Made by a program: the position numbers and the translations under genes. From NCBI GenBank assembly GCA_025057575.1, contig JANXBO010000011.1, positions 1 to 63,537 on the forward strand: a DNA stretch of 63,537 nt, read 5' to 3'. This DNA comes from Candidatus Caldisaccharidevorator malaysiensis. Its GTDB lineage: Bacteria > Armatimonadota > Fervidibacteria > Fervidibacterales > Fervidibacteraceae. Positions 34,972-42,718 of the stretch are shown in pieces. The notes below the pieces were generated by a model that saw nothing but the letters and a program-made list of their open reading frames with translations, had not been told where the DNA came from and made no database searches. Position 1 is the first letter of the stretch. The number at the start of each line of letters is the position of its first letter.

Positions 34972-36081
34972 GTCTTCCAAAATCAGACTGCAGCCCCGCA
35001 CTTCGGCACCATCGGCTCGTCCAATGAGGATGAAACCGTCTTCTGCCCGAATCGCCACATCCTCTGTCAAAACGGCAAACGCTGTTTGCCAGTTTGCCAG
35101 GTCGTAGTGAGAGAGCACACCCACCTGTCCAAGGGGCACTTCTTGAAGCGTAACCGGGTCCACAACCCGGCTTCTTGTCCACGGTGGACCCCGATGGACC
35201 CGATCAGAAAGTCCGTCGTCAACGCGCACAGCCTTAGCCAAGTAAGGACTGCCGACGCTACCGTCGTAAAACTGCGAGAAGAGTTCTGCCATCCCGTATT
35301 CATTGATACAGTGATCGGCACGGATGCCCAGGACTCTTTCGTATCGGCTTCTCATCTCCTTAAGGGGATAGGACCGGCGCAGACCCTTGGAACCGCCGGT
35401 GTCCATCAGGCGAGATTCAGGCGGCAGGTGGAATTGAACATTGAGTCGGTCGCAGTCGCTCAAAAAATGAGCAAAACCAATGGTGGTCCCTAAGAGTAGG
35501 ACGGGCTGTTCCTCTTTCTGAGCCTGACGAAGCCAGCCCATCAGTTCGGGCACCAGGAGCCGCCCGTCCCCAACGAACCAAGGATGGCTATCCCGATTAC
35601 GGGCGAAATGGTGGACGATGACCGAAAACATCTCCGCAAGAGACGAGTGAGGCAATTGCACCGGCGAAGGAAACAAAACGGCTATCGGAATCGGCTGATT
35701 TTCGGGAAGCAAGTGGGGAACAAACCATCGTAAGACCGATTGGTGGTATAAAGAAAGATCAAATACAAAATGACGACTTCTTTGGCGGGGTCCCCCACTG
35801 GTGCCGCTGGACAGAAACACCCTTTCCGCGTTACCGACCGGAAAGCAGGAAACATCCAAAACTCGGAACGCCCTCGTCGGCAGCGGAGGAATCTGCTTCC
35901 AATCGGACACATCCTTAGGGGAAACGCCCAGCCGTAAGCAAAGGTCGCGAAAAACGCTATTTCTTTCCCACTGAAAGGCAAAAACATTAAGGGCGAGACG
36001 ATTGAAGGCTTCCTCACCTTGCTCGGCTCGGTCCAGGAAAGAGTAGATTTGCTCCCTGAGGGACGATTCTTCCTGGTCCAT
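34930..36081 (-). CDS. LuxE-like acyl-protein synthetase / AMP-forming ligase
   Basis: A 383-residue protein of the LuxE branch of the AMP-dependent synthetase fold. It has P-P-L-P-T-R-A-F-R, the phosphate loop F-L-S-S-G-T-S-G-G (about 100-108), D-T-G-G-S-K-G in place of the usual A5 region, E-Y-G-M-A-E-L-F-S-Q-F-Y and a C-terminal D-G-F-I-L-I-G-R-A-D-G-A-E-V-R-G-C-S-L. LuxE activates fatty acids for reductase complexes; LuxC/LuxD partners are absent here, and similar orphan genes act on other carboxylates. I chose ATG 36081 with GAGGATGG upstream; the frame remains open to 36156, overlapping the channel gene. Confidence 0.82.
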   Translation of the reverse strand: MDQEESSLREQIYSFLDRAEQGEEAFNRLALNVFAFQWERNSVFRDLCLRLGVSPKDVSDWKQIPPLPTRAFRVLDVSCFPVGNAERVFLSSGTSGGPRQRSRHFVFDLSLYHQSVLRWFVPHLLPENQPIPIAVLFPSPVQLPHSSLAEMFSVIVHHFARNRDSHPWFVGDGRLLVPELMGWLRQAQKEEQPVLLLGTTIGFAHFLSDCDRLNVQFHLPPESRLMDTGGSKGLRRSYPLKEMRSRYERVLGIRADHCINEYGMAELFSQFYDGSVGSPYLAKAVRVDDGLSDRVHRGPPWTRSRVVDPVTLQEVPLGQVGVLSHYDLANWQTAFAVLTEDVAIRAEDGFILIGRADGAEVRGCSLILEDLSSLLYREATGDP

Positions 36082-36103
36082 TGGGGTGCCATCCTCTACC
36101 TGA

Positions 36104-37150
36104 TCAATGATGAACAAGAGCCCTTCGGATCTGTTCCACTTGGCGGACATCTCCAATTAGGATGAGCGTCATCCCTTCTTCAAGGACCGTGTTGGGGGGT
36201 GGGACATAGACGATCTTATTGTCTTTTGTCTGAAGGGCAACAACCAGACAACGGTAACGGGACGGAAGATGGATGTCCGCCAGAGTTCGTCCCTGCAGGG
36301 GAGAATCAGGGGGAATCGTCACCTCCTCCACACGAAAGACGCCATCCCGATCCCTCAGCATTCGGTCCAGGAACGAGACGACGGCAGGGCGCACCATCAC
36401 CGAAACCATCCGCAGACCACCGATGTCACCAGGAAGGATCACCTCGTCGGCACCTGCCCGTTTCATTCGGTCGGCGACACTCGTCTCGTTCGCACGAGCG
36501 ACAATGCGAAGTCGGGGATTCAAGTAGCGGGCGGTCACGACGATGAAGAGGTTTTCGTGATCATCCCCCAATGCAGCGAAAAGCCCGTTTGCCCGTTCAA
36601 TGCCTGCCCTCTTGAGAATCTCCTCGTCGGTAGCATCCCCTTCTACAAAAGGACAAGCCAATTCTCTATAAAGGCTTGCTAACCGCTCGGCGTTGCGGTC
36701 AATGGCGACGACCGGTCTTCTCGTCAAGATCAATTCGCGAACGATGGCTTCGCCCACCCGCCCGACCCCGCAGACGATGTAGTGATCCTTCAGTCGGGCG
36801 ATGTCCATCTCCATCTTCCATCGCTCCCATGCTCCCCTGACAGCCCCCTCCACGATCAGGACAGCCAAACTACTTAGACTGTAAAAGAGTATACCTACCC
36901 CTGTTAGGATCAAAACGGTAGAAAAAAAGCGCCCTGGCTCCGTTGTGGCGACGGGAATCACTTCGCCATAACCGACGGTGCTCAAGGTGATGATTGTCAT
37001 ATAGAAGCAGTCAAAGAGGTTGCTGGGCAGTCCCATTAGATGCCCGAGAAGGTAATAACCGAGGGTGCCAGCAAGAACAAACAAAGACAGAATCGCCCCG
37101 ATGCGGACGACCTGATTCCTAATTTGTCGGATGCTGACTTCCTGTGCCAT
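36104..37150 (-). CDS. Two-helix potassium channel with RCK (TrkA-N/TrkA-C) domains
   Basis: A 348-residue membrane protein of the MthK/Kch type. TM1 is about 16-36, the pore loop carries the selectivity filter T-V-G-Y-G-E at 58-63, and TM2 is about 75-98. A RCK N-domain follows (Rossmann G-V-G-R-V-G near 125, acidic I-D-R-N-A), then a TrkA-C domain (about 250-340, with V-P-P-P-N-T-V-L-E-E-G-M-T-L-I-L-I-G). It conducts potassium under control of a cytoplasmic ligand, commonly calcium or nucleotide in this family. ATG 37150 is preferred; TTG 37195 would lie inside the tRNA-Gly promoter region on the other strand. Confidence 0.92.
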   Translation of the reverse strand: MAQEVSIRQIRNQVVRIGAILSLFVLAGTLGYYLLGHLMGLPSNLFDCFYMTIITLSTVGYGEVIPVATTEPGRFFSTVLILTGVGILFYSLSSLAVLIVEGAVRGAWERWKMEMDIARLKDHYIVCGVGRVGEAIVRELILTRRPVVAIDRNAERLASLYRELACPFVEGDATDEEILKRAGIERANGLFAALGDDHENLFIVVTARYLNPRLRIVARANETSVADRMKRAGADEVILPGDIGGLRMVSVMVRPAVVSFLDRMLRDRDGVFRVEEVTIPPDSPLQGRTLADIHLPSRYRCLVVALQTKDNKIVYVPPPNTVLEEGMTLILIGDVRQVEQIRRALVHH

Positions 37151-37178
37151 CAGGACCGACCAAAAGTCCCTTGCCGTC

Positions 37179-37207
37179 TTGACAACCCTGACCAAACAAG
37201 TTATCTT
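37179..37207 (+). promoter_or_regulatory. Sigma70-type promoter of tRNA-Gly
   Basis: Perfect TTGACA at 37179-37184, 17-bp spacer, TATCTT at 37202-37207, with the start point expected only a few bases before the mature 5' end at 37218. Confidence 0.75.
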
Positions 37208-37217
37208 TAACGATAGT

Positions 37218-37289
37218 GCGGGTGTAGCTCAGGGGAAGAGCGTCTGCTTCCCGAGCAGAAGGTCGCGGGTTCAAATCCCGTCACCCGCT
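37218..37289 (+). tRNA. tRNA-Gly (anticodon CCC)
   Basis: A 72-nt cloverleaf with a perfect 7-bp acceptor stem GCGGGTG/CACCCGC, D-arm GCTC/GAGC, anticodon stem TCTGC/GCAGA with loop TTCCCGA (anticodon CCC), and T-arm with TTCAAAT. The discriminator base is U and CCA is not encoded. It reads GGG glycine codons. Confidence 0.95.
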
Positions 37290-37333
37290 CCCTCAAATTT
37301 AAGGAGAACCGCCCGCTGGCGCAGGAGGATCTT

Positions 37334-38341
37334 TTGGAGGGCAAGATCGTCGGTAGAGAGAGGGGACTGGTCGTTCGCCGGGTGGGTTTTTTCCCTGTGT
37401 TGATCGGTTTGCAAGATGGCAGGCTTTCGGTCGTCTTTCGCGCTGGGGCACCCCACACGGGGGTCGGGGGACGGCTGGACCTCGCTTTTTCCCACGACGG
37501 AGGAAGGACCTGGTCCGAACCTCAGATGGTCGTCTATATGCCGCCAGACAGTCGCAACCCCGCCTTCGGAGAAGCGGCCGACGGTAGCCTCATTGTTGCC
37601 TTTTCCGTCACAGGACCCTATCCCAAAGGAAGGTGGGATAACACCATATCGGGTCGATTCACCCTTTGGTTGACCGTTTCAGAAGATCAGGGAATCTCAT
37701 TTAATCCTCCAACCTCTCTCCCTGTTTCTCCTTTGCGCTACGGGTCTCCCTTTGGAAAGATCATTCACTTGTCGGACGGAGGGCTTTTACTTCCGGTCTA
37801 CCAATGGGACACAATCGGTTCCATGGGAAGTTATCTTTACAAGTCCGATGATGGAAAAAATTGGGAACCTTTTAGCGCTATTGCAAAGGGGCACAACGAA
37901 ACCGCCCTCGCCGTCCTCCCTGATGACCGCCTGCTGGCAGTGATGCGAACCGACGAGGAAGGGCTGTCGGAAGCCTATTCCGAAGATGGTGGGCACACTT
38001 GGACAAAACCTGCCCCTCTCCTTGACAGAGGCTTTCATCCTCCCGATTTAATCAAACTGCCATCAGGGCGGATCCTGTTGACCTTCGGGCGGAGAGTGGA
38101 ACCGTTCGGTGCGGAAGCCGTCTTGGGTGAGCCGCAAAAGGATCGGGTCCATTGGCTCTGGTCCACTCGTTCGCTCATTGCGGACAACTGCGCTAATATG
38201 GATTGCGGCTATCCCAGTTCCTGGGTGACTGCCGACGGCACCATCGTGACGGTTTACTACGGCGTTGGGACAAAGGACGATTCATTGACCGACCCCTTTT
38301 GCGCTTGGGTTCGGTATCGGGAGGAAGACCTCCTTCGCTAA
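37334..38341 (+). CDS. Sialidase-like BNR/Asp-box repeat protein
   Basis: A 335-residue six-bladed beta-propeller protein of the sialidase superfamily. Asp-box motifs are visible: F-S-H-D-G-G-R-T-W (52-60), a weaker K-S-D-D-G-K-N-W near 173 and Y-S-E-D-G-G-H-T-W near 216. The start is TTG 37334, five bases after AGGAGG, and there is no signal peptide, so this copy appears cytoplasmic. Family members are exo-sialidases or related glycoside-acting enzymes; catalytic arginines cannot be assigned with certainty. The gene starts 45 bp after the tRNA and may share its transcript. Confidence 0.85.
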   Translation: MEGKIVGRERGLVVRRVGFFPVLIGLQDGRLSVVFRAGAPHTGVGGRLDLAFSHDGGRTWSEPQMVVYMPPDSRNPAFGEAADGSLIVAFSVTGPYPKGRWDNTISGRFTLWLTVSEDQGISFNPPTSLPVSPLRYGSPFGKIIHLSDGGLLLPVYQWDTIGSMGSYLYKSDDGKNWEPFSAIAKGHNETALAVLPDDRLLAVMRTDEEGLSEAYSEDGGHTWTKPAPLLDRGFHPPDLIKLPSGRILLTFGRRVEPFGAEAVLGEPQKDRVHWLWSTRSLIADNCANMDCGYPSSWVTADGTIVTVYYGVGTKDDSLTDPFCAWVRYREEDLLR

Positions 38342-38425
38342 TCCTCCCAAGGGCATCTTTCAAGGAGAACGAAGGAAATCAAGCATTGTGACCGAATCAA
38401 AGGATTAAAACAGGCTGACTCTTGA

Positions 38426-38516
38426 ATAGTAGCCGATGTCCCCAAACGCTACTATAGCAGAGCATCAAAATTTGAGACAATTTTTTTGCTAATTAAAGAG
38501 CAATAAATTCTCAAAT
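38426..38516 (+). promoter_or_regulatory. Structured thiC leader with two inverted repeats
   Basis: ATAGTAGC (38426-38433)/GCTACTAT (38448-38455) is an 8-bp perfect stem with a 14-nt loop. ATTTGAGA (38470-38477)/TCTCAAAT (38509-38516) is a second 8-bp perfect pair enclosing TTGCT/AGCAA, ending five bases before the thiC ribosome-binding site. Neither carries the conserved CUGAGA or ACCUGA of TPP riboswitches. They may be operators or an unrecognised RNA element. Confidence 0.45.
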
Positions 38517-38533
38517 GTTTGGAGGTTATGATG

Positions 38534-39934
38534 ATGACGCAAAGGCAAGCAGCCGTCAAAGGGGTCATAACCGAAGAAATGCGGCAGGTGGCTGAGGACG
38601 AAGGGGTGGATGTGGACTGGCTCCGGGAGCAAATGTGCCGAGGACGGGTCATCATCCCCCGCAACCTTCACCATCCCCATTACTACCCGATCGGCATCGG
38701 AGAGGGACTGCGGACGAAGGTCAACGCCAATATCGGCACTTCACCCGATCATATTGACCTTCAGGAGGAACTTCTAAAAGTTGAAGTCGCTAACCGCTAT
38801 GGCGCCGACACGATAATGGACCTGAGCACGGGAGGAGATTTGGACTTTATCCGCGAAGAGATCATTCGCCGCTGGTCCAAGCCCATTGGGACGGTGCCCA
38901 TTTACCAGGTTGCCAGTGAACTGCTCGCAGAAGGCAAAACGATTCTGGATATGGATCCCGAGCATCTTTTTGAAGTCATTGACCGGCAGGGGCGCCAGGG
39001 TGTGGACTATATGACCCTTCACTGCGGGGTCACGAGAGAGGCGGTTCGGCTGTTCGTGCAGCAGAGTCGGGCGTGCGGGATGGTCTCTCGGGGAGGCTCC
39101 CTCCTTGCCCACTGGATGGCTCATCACAAAGCCGAGAACCCTCTTTATGCCCAGTTTGACCGCCTTTTGGACATCTGCGTCCGACACGATATCACGATCA
39201 GTTTGGGCGACGGACTGAGACCTGGTGCCATCGCCGATGCCGGGGACGCTGCCCAGTGGTATGAATGCTTTGTTCTGGGCGAGTTAACTCTCCGAGCCTG
39301 GGAAGCAGGCGTCCAAGTCATGATTGAGGGACCCGGTCACGTCCCCCTCCACCACATTGATGCGCATATGAAGATGATGAAGAAACTTTGCTATGGGGCG
39401 CCTTTGTATGTGCTGGGTCCCCTTACCTGTGACATCGGCGCCGGCTACGACCATATCACGGGCGCTATCGGCGGAGCCATTGCCTCGGCGTCGGGTGCCG
39501 ATATGCTCTGCTACATCACCCCTGCTGAACATCTGCGCCTTCCCGATCCGGAAGATGTTCGTCAAGGGATCATTGCCACCCGCATCGCTGCTCATTCCGG
39601 TGACATTGCCAAGGGCATCAAAAGCGCCTGGGAAAGGGACTATCAGATGTCCAAGGCACGCTACCGGTTGGATTGGGAGACGATGTTCTCGTTGGCTTTG
39701 GACCCGGACAAGGCAAGGGAATACCGCCTCAATAGCGAGGACTACACCAAAGGGGTCTGCACGATGTGCGGCGACTTTTGCGCCTATGTCAGTTCAATGA
39801 GCACCGAGCGAAAGGCTCTTCGGTCGCTGGACGAAGAGGAAACCGCTCAACCACCAACCCCCTTCGGTCAAAAACTGAGCCCGCAGGAAGCCCACTTGAG
39901 ACGACTGAGAGAGAAACTGGGGTCCTTGGTGTAG
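38534..39934 (+). CDS. thiC: Phosphomethylpyrimidine synthase ThiC
   Basis: A 466-residue radical-SAM enzyme that converts aminoimidazole ribotide to hydroxymethylpyrimidine phosphate for thiamine. Conserved stretches are V-N-A-N-I-G-T-S-P, M-D-L-S-T-G-G-D, E-G-P-G-H-V-P and the C-terminal cluster motif C-T-M-C-G-D-F-C. It lacks the long N-terminal domain of the roughly 600-residue aerobic form, so it is the short type seen in many anaerobes and deep-branching bacteria. Three consecutive ATG codons follow GGAGG; 38534 has the best spacing. A strong hairpin terminator follows. No other thi genes are nearby. Confidence 0.95.
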   Translation: MTQRQAAVKGVITEEMRQVAEDEGVDVDWLREQMCRGRVIIPRNLHHPHYYPIGIGEGLRTKVNANIGTSPDHIDLQEELLKVEVANRYGADTIMDLSTGGDLDFIREEIIRRWSKPIGTVPIYQVASELLAEGKTILDMDPEHLFEVIDRQGRQGVDYMTLHCGVTREAVRLFVQQSRACGMVSRGGSLLAHWMAHHKAENPLYAQFDRLLDICVRHDITISLGDGLRPGAIADAGDAAQWYECFVLGELTLRAWEAGVQVMIEGPGHVPLHHIDAHMKMMKKLCYGAPLYVLGPLTCDIGAGYDHITGAIGGAIASASGADMLCYITPAEHLRLPDPEDVRQGIIATRIAAHSGDIAKGIKSAWERDYQMSKARYRLDWETMFSLALDPDKAREYRLNSEDYTKGVCTMCGDFCAYVSSMSTERKALRSLDEEETAQPPTPFGQKLSPQEAHLRRLREKLGSLV

Positions 39935-39953
39935 AACAGACGGAAAGGAAGAA

Positions 39954-39981
39954 CCAGGGCGGCGGGGGGACACCGCCCTGG
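39954..39981. terminator. Bidirectional terminator between thiC and the Spy-like gene
   Basis: CCAGGGCGG (39954-39962) and CCGCCCTGG (39973-39981) form a perfect 9-bp stem with a 10-nt loop. The minus-strand continuation is T-rich (TTCTTCCTTTCC); the plus-strand tail is CTTGCTTTA. It lies between two convergent genes. Confidence 0.75.
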
Positions 39982-40013
39982 CTTGCTTTAGGAAGGGAGC
40001 AGCAGTTTGGGGT

Positions 40014-40577
40014 CTAAAGGGATTGACCTTGGGTTCGTCGCCCAGATGGGATCCGTGCTCCGGCTCCGAAACCACCGCCCCGCCGAAAGCCCATTCCACC
40101 ACCAAAGCCGCCGCCCACTGGCTGACCGATGGCGCCAATAGCCAATAGGGCTGCTTCCACCTTCGGACGCTGACTGTAGCGAACGGCTTTGTCCAATTCC
40201 TTGTCCAACTGGGCGAGCCGAGAGAGGGCTGTGGAGAGGGCGCTCCGATACTTCTGAACCGCCGCTCGTGCTGCCTGATCGGTAAAGGCAGAGGCGTCGG
40301 CCGTCAGCAACTGGAAAAGATCCCTTCTTGCCTCGGCAACGGGACGAAGCGCTTCAAAGCGCAACTTGGTCGTCTCCCGAACCTTTTCCAGTTCCTGATC
40401 GGTCAGCCCCGCCCTCTTTAAGCCTTCCTCCATTCTCTGGCGGAACTGCTCAAAGCCGCCCGGGGGACCGCCCGGACCTCCAGGTCCTGGGGGTTGCGGT
40501 GGGGGAGGCTGAGCCCACAAGAGTCCCAAGGCAGCGGCGAGTCCTATGGCTGCCAGCCCGACCTTCCATCGTCGCAT
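40014..40577 (-). CDS. Secreted Spy/CpxP-like helical protein with Pro-rich and Gly-rich ends
   Basis: A 187-residue exported protein with a signal peptide (V-G-L-A-A-I-G-L-A-A-A-L-G-L-L-W-A-Q). A proline/glycine-rich segment of about 20 residues follows, then an alpha-helical core (about 43-140) with L-T-D-Q-E-L-E-K-V and L-A-Q-L-D-K-E-L-D-K-A, as in Spy/CpxP/LTXXQ-type periplasmic chaperones and metal sensors. The tail is glycine-, phenylalanine- and arginine-rich. It is the last gene downstream of the ABC transporter operon, 83 bp after the ATPase. The role is inferred from fold only. Confidence 0.75.
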   Translation of the reverse strand: MRRWKVGLAAIGLAAALGLLWAQPPPPQPPGPGGPGGPPGGFEQFRQRMEEGLKRAGLTDQELEKVRETTKLRFEALRPVAEARRDLFQLLTADASAFTDQAARAAVQKYRSALSTALSRLAQLDKELDKAVRYSQRPKVEAALLAIGAIGQPVGGGFGGGMGFRRGGGFGAGARIPSGRRTQGQSL

Positions 40578-40660
40578 CGTCCAGCACCTCCTGCTGTTTT
40601 GCCGACTTATTCCTTAGACGCTCCTTTAGGGCGCCGGTTTGCAGGAGGTGGGGACGAGAT

Positions 40661-41494
40661 TTACTGAGAATTGCCGCCTTCTTCTATTAGAGCGTCCTCT
40701 ACAGCCAGAGCCGCTTCCACTTGCAACTTGGATCGCTCTTCAATCCGAGCAATGACCCCGTCTCGGATCCAGATGACTCGGTCAGAGACATCGATCATCT
40801 TCAAATCGTGAGTGGCGGAAATCACCGTGACGCCTTTCTCCTCGTTCAGTTCCTTAAGCAGCCCGATGATTTCTTTTCCCGTCTTCAGGTCCAGGTTTCC
40901 GGTCGGCTCGTCGGCAAGAATGATGGACGGATCATTAGCGAAGGCACGGGCAATGGCAACCCGTTGCTGCTGACCGCCCGAAAGTTCGGCTGGCTTGTGA
41001 TGGAGACGGTCCCCTAAGCCGACCCGCCGGAGAAGTTCTATGCCTCTTTCTTTCCGATCGTCCTCAGGAACGCCGGCAAAGATCATCGGCAAGGTCACAT
41101 TTTCCAAGGCAGTCATCACAGGGATCAGATTGAAGGTTTGAAAGATGTAACCGATGGTCCGGCAACGGAGCCAGGCCAACTCGTAGGCATCCAACTGCGC
41201 CAGGTCGACCTCATTGATGTAGACACTCCCTTCCGTCGGCTTGTCCAGACCACCGATCATATTAAAGAGAGTGGACTTACCCGAGCCCGAAGGTCCCATA
41301 ATGGAAATGTATTCGCCCCGTTTGATGTCCAGGTCCACGCCTCTAAGAGCACCAACGAGGACCTTTCCCATTTGGTAGGTCTTGCGTAGGTTGCGGGTGC
41401 GGACGACATACTCGGACACTTGCTCCAAAGCAGGTCCCAAGCGCTCCTGAATTTCCTCTGCCTTCTCTGGGGTCAACCCTTCGGGCATTTGCAC
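40661..41494 (-). CDS. ABC transporter ATP-binding protein (MacB/LolD type)
   Basis: A 277-residue ATPase of the MacB/LolD/FtsE group. An N-terminal extension of about 35 residues precedes the domain; Walker A is G-P-S-G-S-G-K-S-T, then Q-loop F-Q-T-F-N-L-I-P, signature [14 protein letters not shown], Walker [13 protein letters not shown] and the H-loop S-A-T-H-D. GTG 41494, eight bases after GGAGGG, is preferred to ATG 41488. It pairs with the FtsX-like permease just upstream. These systems usually act by mechanotransmission on periplasmic substrates instead of ordinary import. Confidence 0.92.
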   Translation of the reverse strand: MQMPEGLTPEKAEEIQERLGPALEQVSEYVVRTRNLRKTYQMGKVLVGALRGVDLDIKRGEYISIMGPSGSGKSTLFNMIGGLDKPTEGSVYINEVDLAQLDAYELAWLRCRTIGYIFQTFNLIPVMTALENVTLPMIFAGVPEDDRKERGIELLRRVGLGDRLHHKPAELSGGQQQRVAIARAFANDPSIILADEPTGNLDLKTGKEIIGLLKELNEEKGVTVISATHDLKMIDVSDRVIWIRDGVIARIEERSKLQVEAALAVEDALIEEGGNSQ

Positions 41495-41534
41495 TTTTGA
41501 AACCCTCCTTTTGAATGAAATTGTCCAATTGCCA

Positions 41535-42200
41535 TCAAATTTCCGTCCGCAAAGCATCCGCCGCCTGAAGACTGGCTGCTCTCCAAGCAGGTATTATGGC
41601 GGCGATTACCGACAGAATCATCCCCAGCGCGACGGATAAAAGGTAGTAAGCCAAAAGTCCATAGCCTCCTCCCTGTCCCGTCCAGCCCCAATCCATTTTA
41701 CCTAAAACGGAAAAGCCCGCCCGAAAAGCACTCCAAGCGCTCATCAAAAGGAGTCCCGCCAATCCTCCTGTGAGGGCGGCAAACAACCCCATCAGACCTG
41801 CCTCAATCAAGAACATTCGGACGATGAAACTATCCAGAGCCCCCAGACACTTCATCGTCCCAATCTCCCGAAATCGCTCCGTTACCGACATCAGCAACGC
41901 ATTGACAATGCCCACGCCGCAGATGAGAAACCCCATCGTCACCAGCCAAGTGTAACGGGCAATGGTGGGCTGGTCCAGTTCCTGACCTGCTGCCTTAGCG
42001 GCTGCGACCATCGTGAAGACGGACATTAGAAAAGCCACAGAAAGGAAAATGGTGCCGGCAGTGATCAGCGACCGCCCTAATCGGATCGTCACATAACGCC
42101 AACTAATGCGGAACGCCTCACTCAACGGCAGTTGAATCTGCTTGCGAATCTCGCCTCGGGTCGGTCCCCGAGACGCCCTTTCTTTGATCGCCTCCGCCAC
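41535..42200 (-). CDS. Compact FtsX-like ABC permease without periplasmic domain
   Basis: A 221-residue four-helix permease. After a basic N-terminus comes TM1 (about 40-65), then almost directly TM2 (about 83-108) and the FtsX signature V-T-E-R-F-R-E-I-G-T-M-K-C-L-G-A. TM3 and TM4 end with A-A-I-I-P-A-W-R-A-A-S-L-Q-A-A-D-A-L-R, also typical of MacB. The 200-residue periplasmic domain of MacB is missing: only about 20 residues separate TM1 and TM2. GTG 42200 lies one base after the PqqD-like stop, indicating coupling. It works with the ATPase downstream. Confidence 0.88.
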   Translation of the reverse strand: MAEAIKERASRGPTRGEIRKQIQLPLSEAFRISWRYVTIRLGRSLITAGTIFLSVAFLMSVFTMVAAAKAAGQELDQPTIARYTWLVTMGFLICGVGIVNALLMSVTERFREIGTMKCLGALDSFIVRMFLIEAGLMGLFAALTGGLAGLLLMSAWSAFRAGFSVLGKMDWGWTGQGGGYGLLAYYLLSVALGMILSVIAAIIPAWRAASLQAADALRTEI

Positions 42201-42201
42201 C

Positions 42202-42570
42202 TCACTCGCCCTCCCGGACCTGAACCAATCCCCGCTTTTTCAGTTGAACCAAAAATTCCAAAAGCGACGCTTCCGCTTCCCGGCGATGCAGTCCGTATTT
42301 TCTAGTCAGATCAGCCGCAATCTCTGAGGCTGTGTGCTGTCCGTCGCATCGCTCCCAAACAAAGGTGCCGATGGTGTCCAGTTCTATTCTTTTCCAAGTT
42401 TCCCGACCGGTAAACCAGCGACCGATCGTTGCGACCAAACCCGACTGGCGGATACAAACGATGGCTCGCTCGCCGCTTCTTTCCCAAAGAACTTGGGGAG
42501 ACCGACACGGCTTCCAGTTTTTCCAGTTGACGATGGTCAAGTCGTTCTGTTCCTTTTGCCCCCGGTTCAT
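42202..42570 (-). CDS. PqqD-like (RRE-type) protein
   Basis: A 122-residue protein whose C-terminal part (about 60-120) matches the PqqD fold: R-I-E-L-D-T-I-G-T-F-V-W-E-R-C-D-G-Q-H-T followed by A-S-E-I-A-A-D-L and E-A-E-A-S-L-L-E-F-L-V-Q-L-K-K-R-G-L-V. In RiPP pathways this domain recognises leader peptides; here the partners are an FtsX-like permease and ATPase, without a radical-SAM or other modifying enzyme. ATG 42570 fits the family; the frame remains open to 42702 but the extra residues look non-coding. It is first in the operon and divergent from rtcB. Confidence 0.8.
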   Translation of the reverse strand: MNRGQKEQNDLTIVNWKNWKPCRSPQVLWERSGERAIVCIRQSGLVATIGRWFTGRETWKRIELDTIGTFVWERCDGQHTASEIAADLTRKYGLHRREAEASLLEFLVQLKKRGLVQVREGE

Positions 42571-42649
42571 CTTTGCGGCGTGACTCCTCTTTTTCGGGTC
42601 ACATCTATCATTGTGGCAACATTTTGCGTCACTGGAGGGAAGGAGGAAG

Positions 42650-42679
42650 GAAGTTGCGACAGAAGAAGTTGCGACAGAA
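42650..42679 (+). repeat. Tandem 15-bp direct repeat in the PqqD/rtcB intergenic region
   Basis: GAAGTTGCGACAGAA occurs twice back to back (42650-42664 and 42665-42679), 40 bp before the rtcB start and 80 bp from the PqqD-like start. It could be a local duplication or a pair of regulator sites for either divergent gene. Confidence 0.85.
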
Positions 42680-42718
42680 TAAGAAAGGGGCAAGATCACC
42701 AAACGGAGGTGTCGCCCG

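Noticed and set aside
38342-38527. TPP riboswitch upstream of thiC
   Set aside because: I could not find the conserved CUGAGA and ACCUGA core elements; only two simple inverted repeats are present.
42571-42702. N-terminal extension of the PqqD-like protein
   Set aside because: The extra 44 residues are low-quality (many S, C, H, K) and overlap the tandem repeat and rtcB promoter region; ATG 42570 matches the family.
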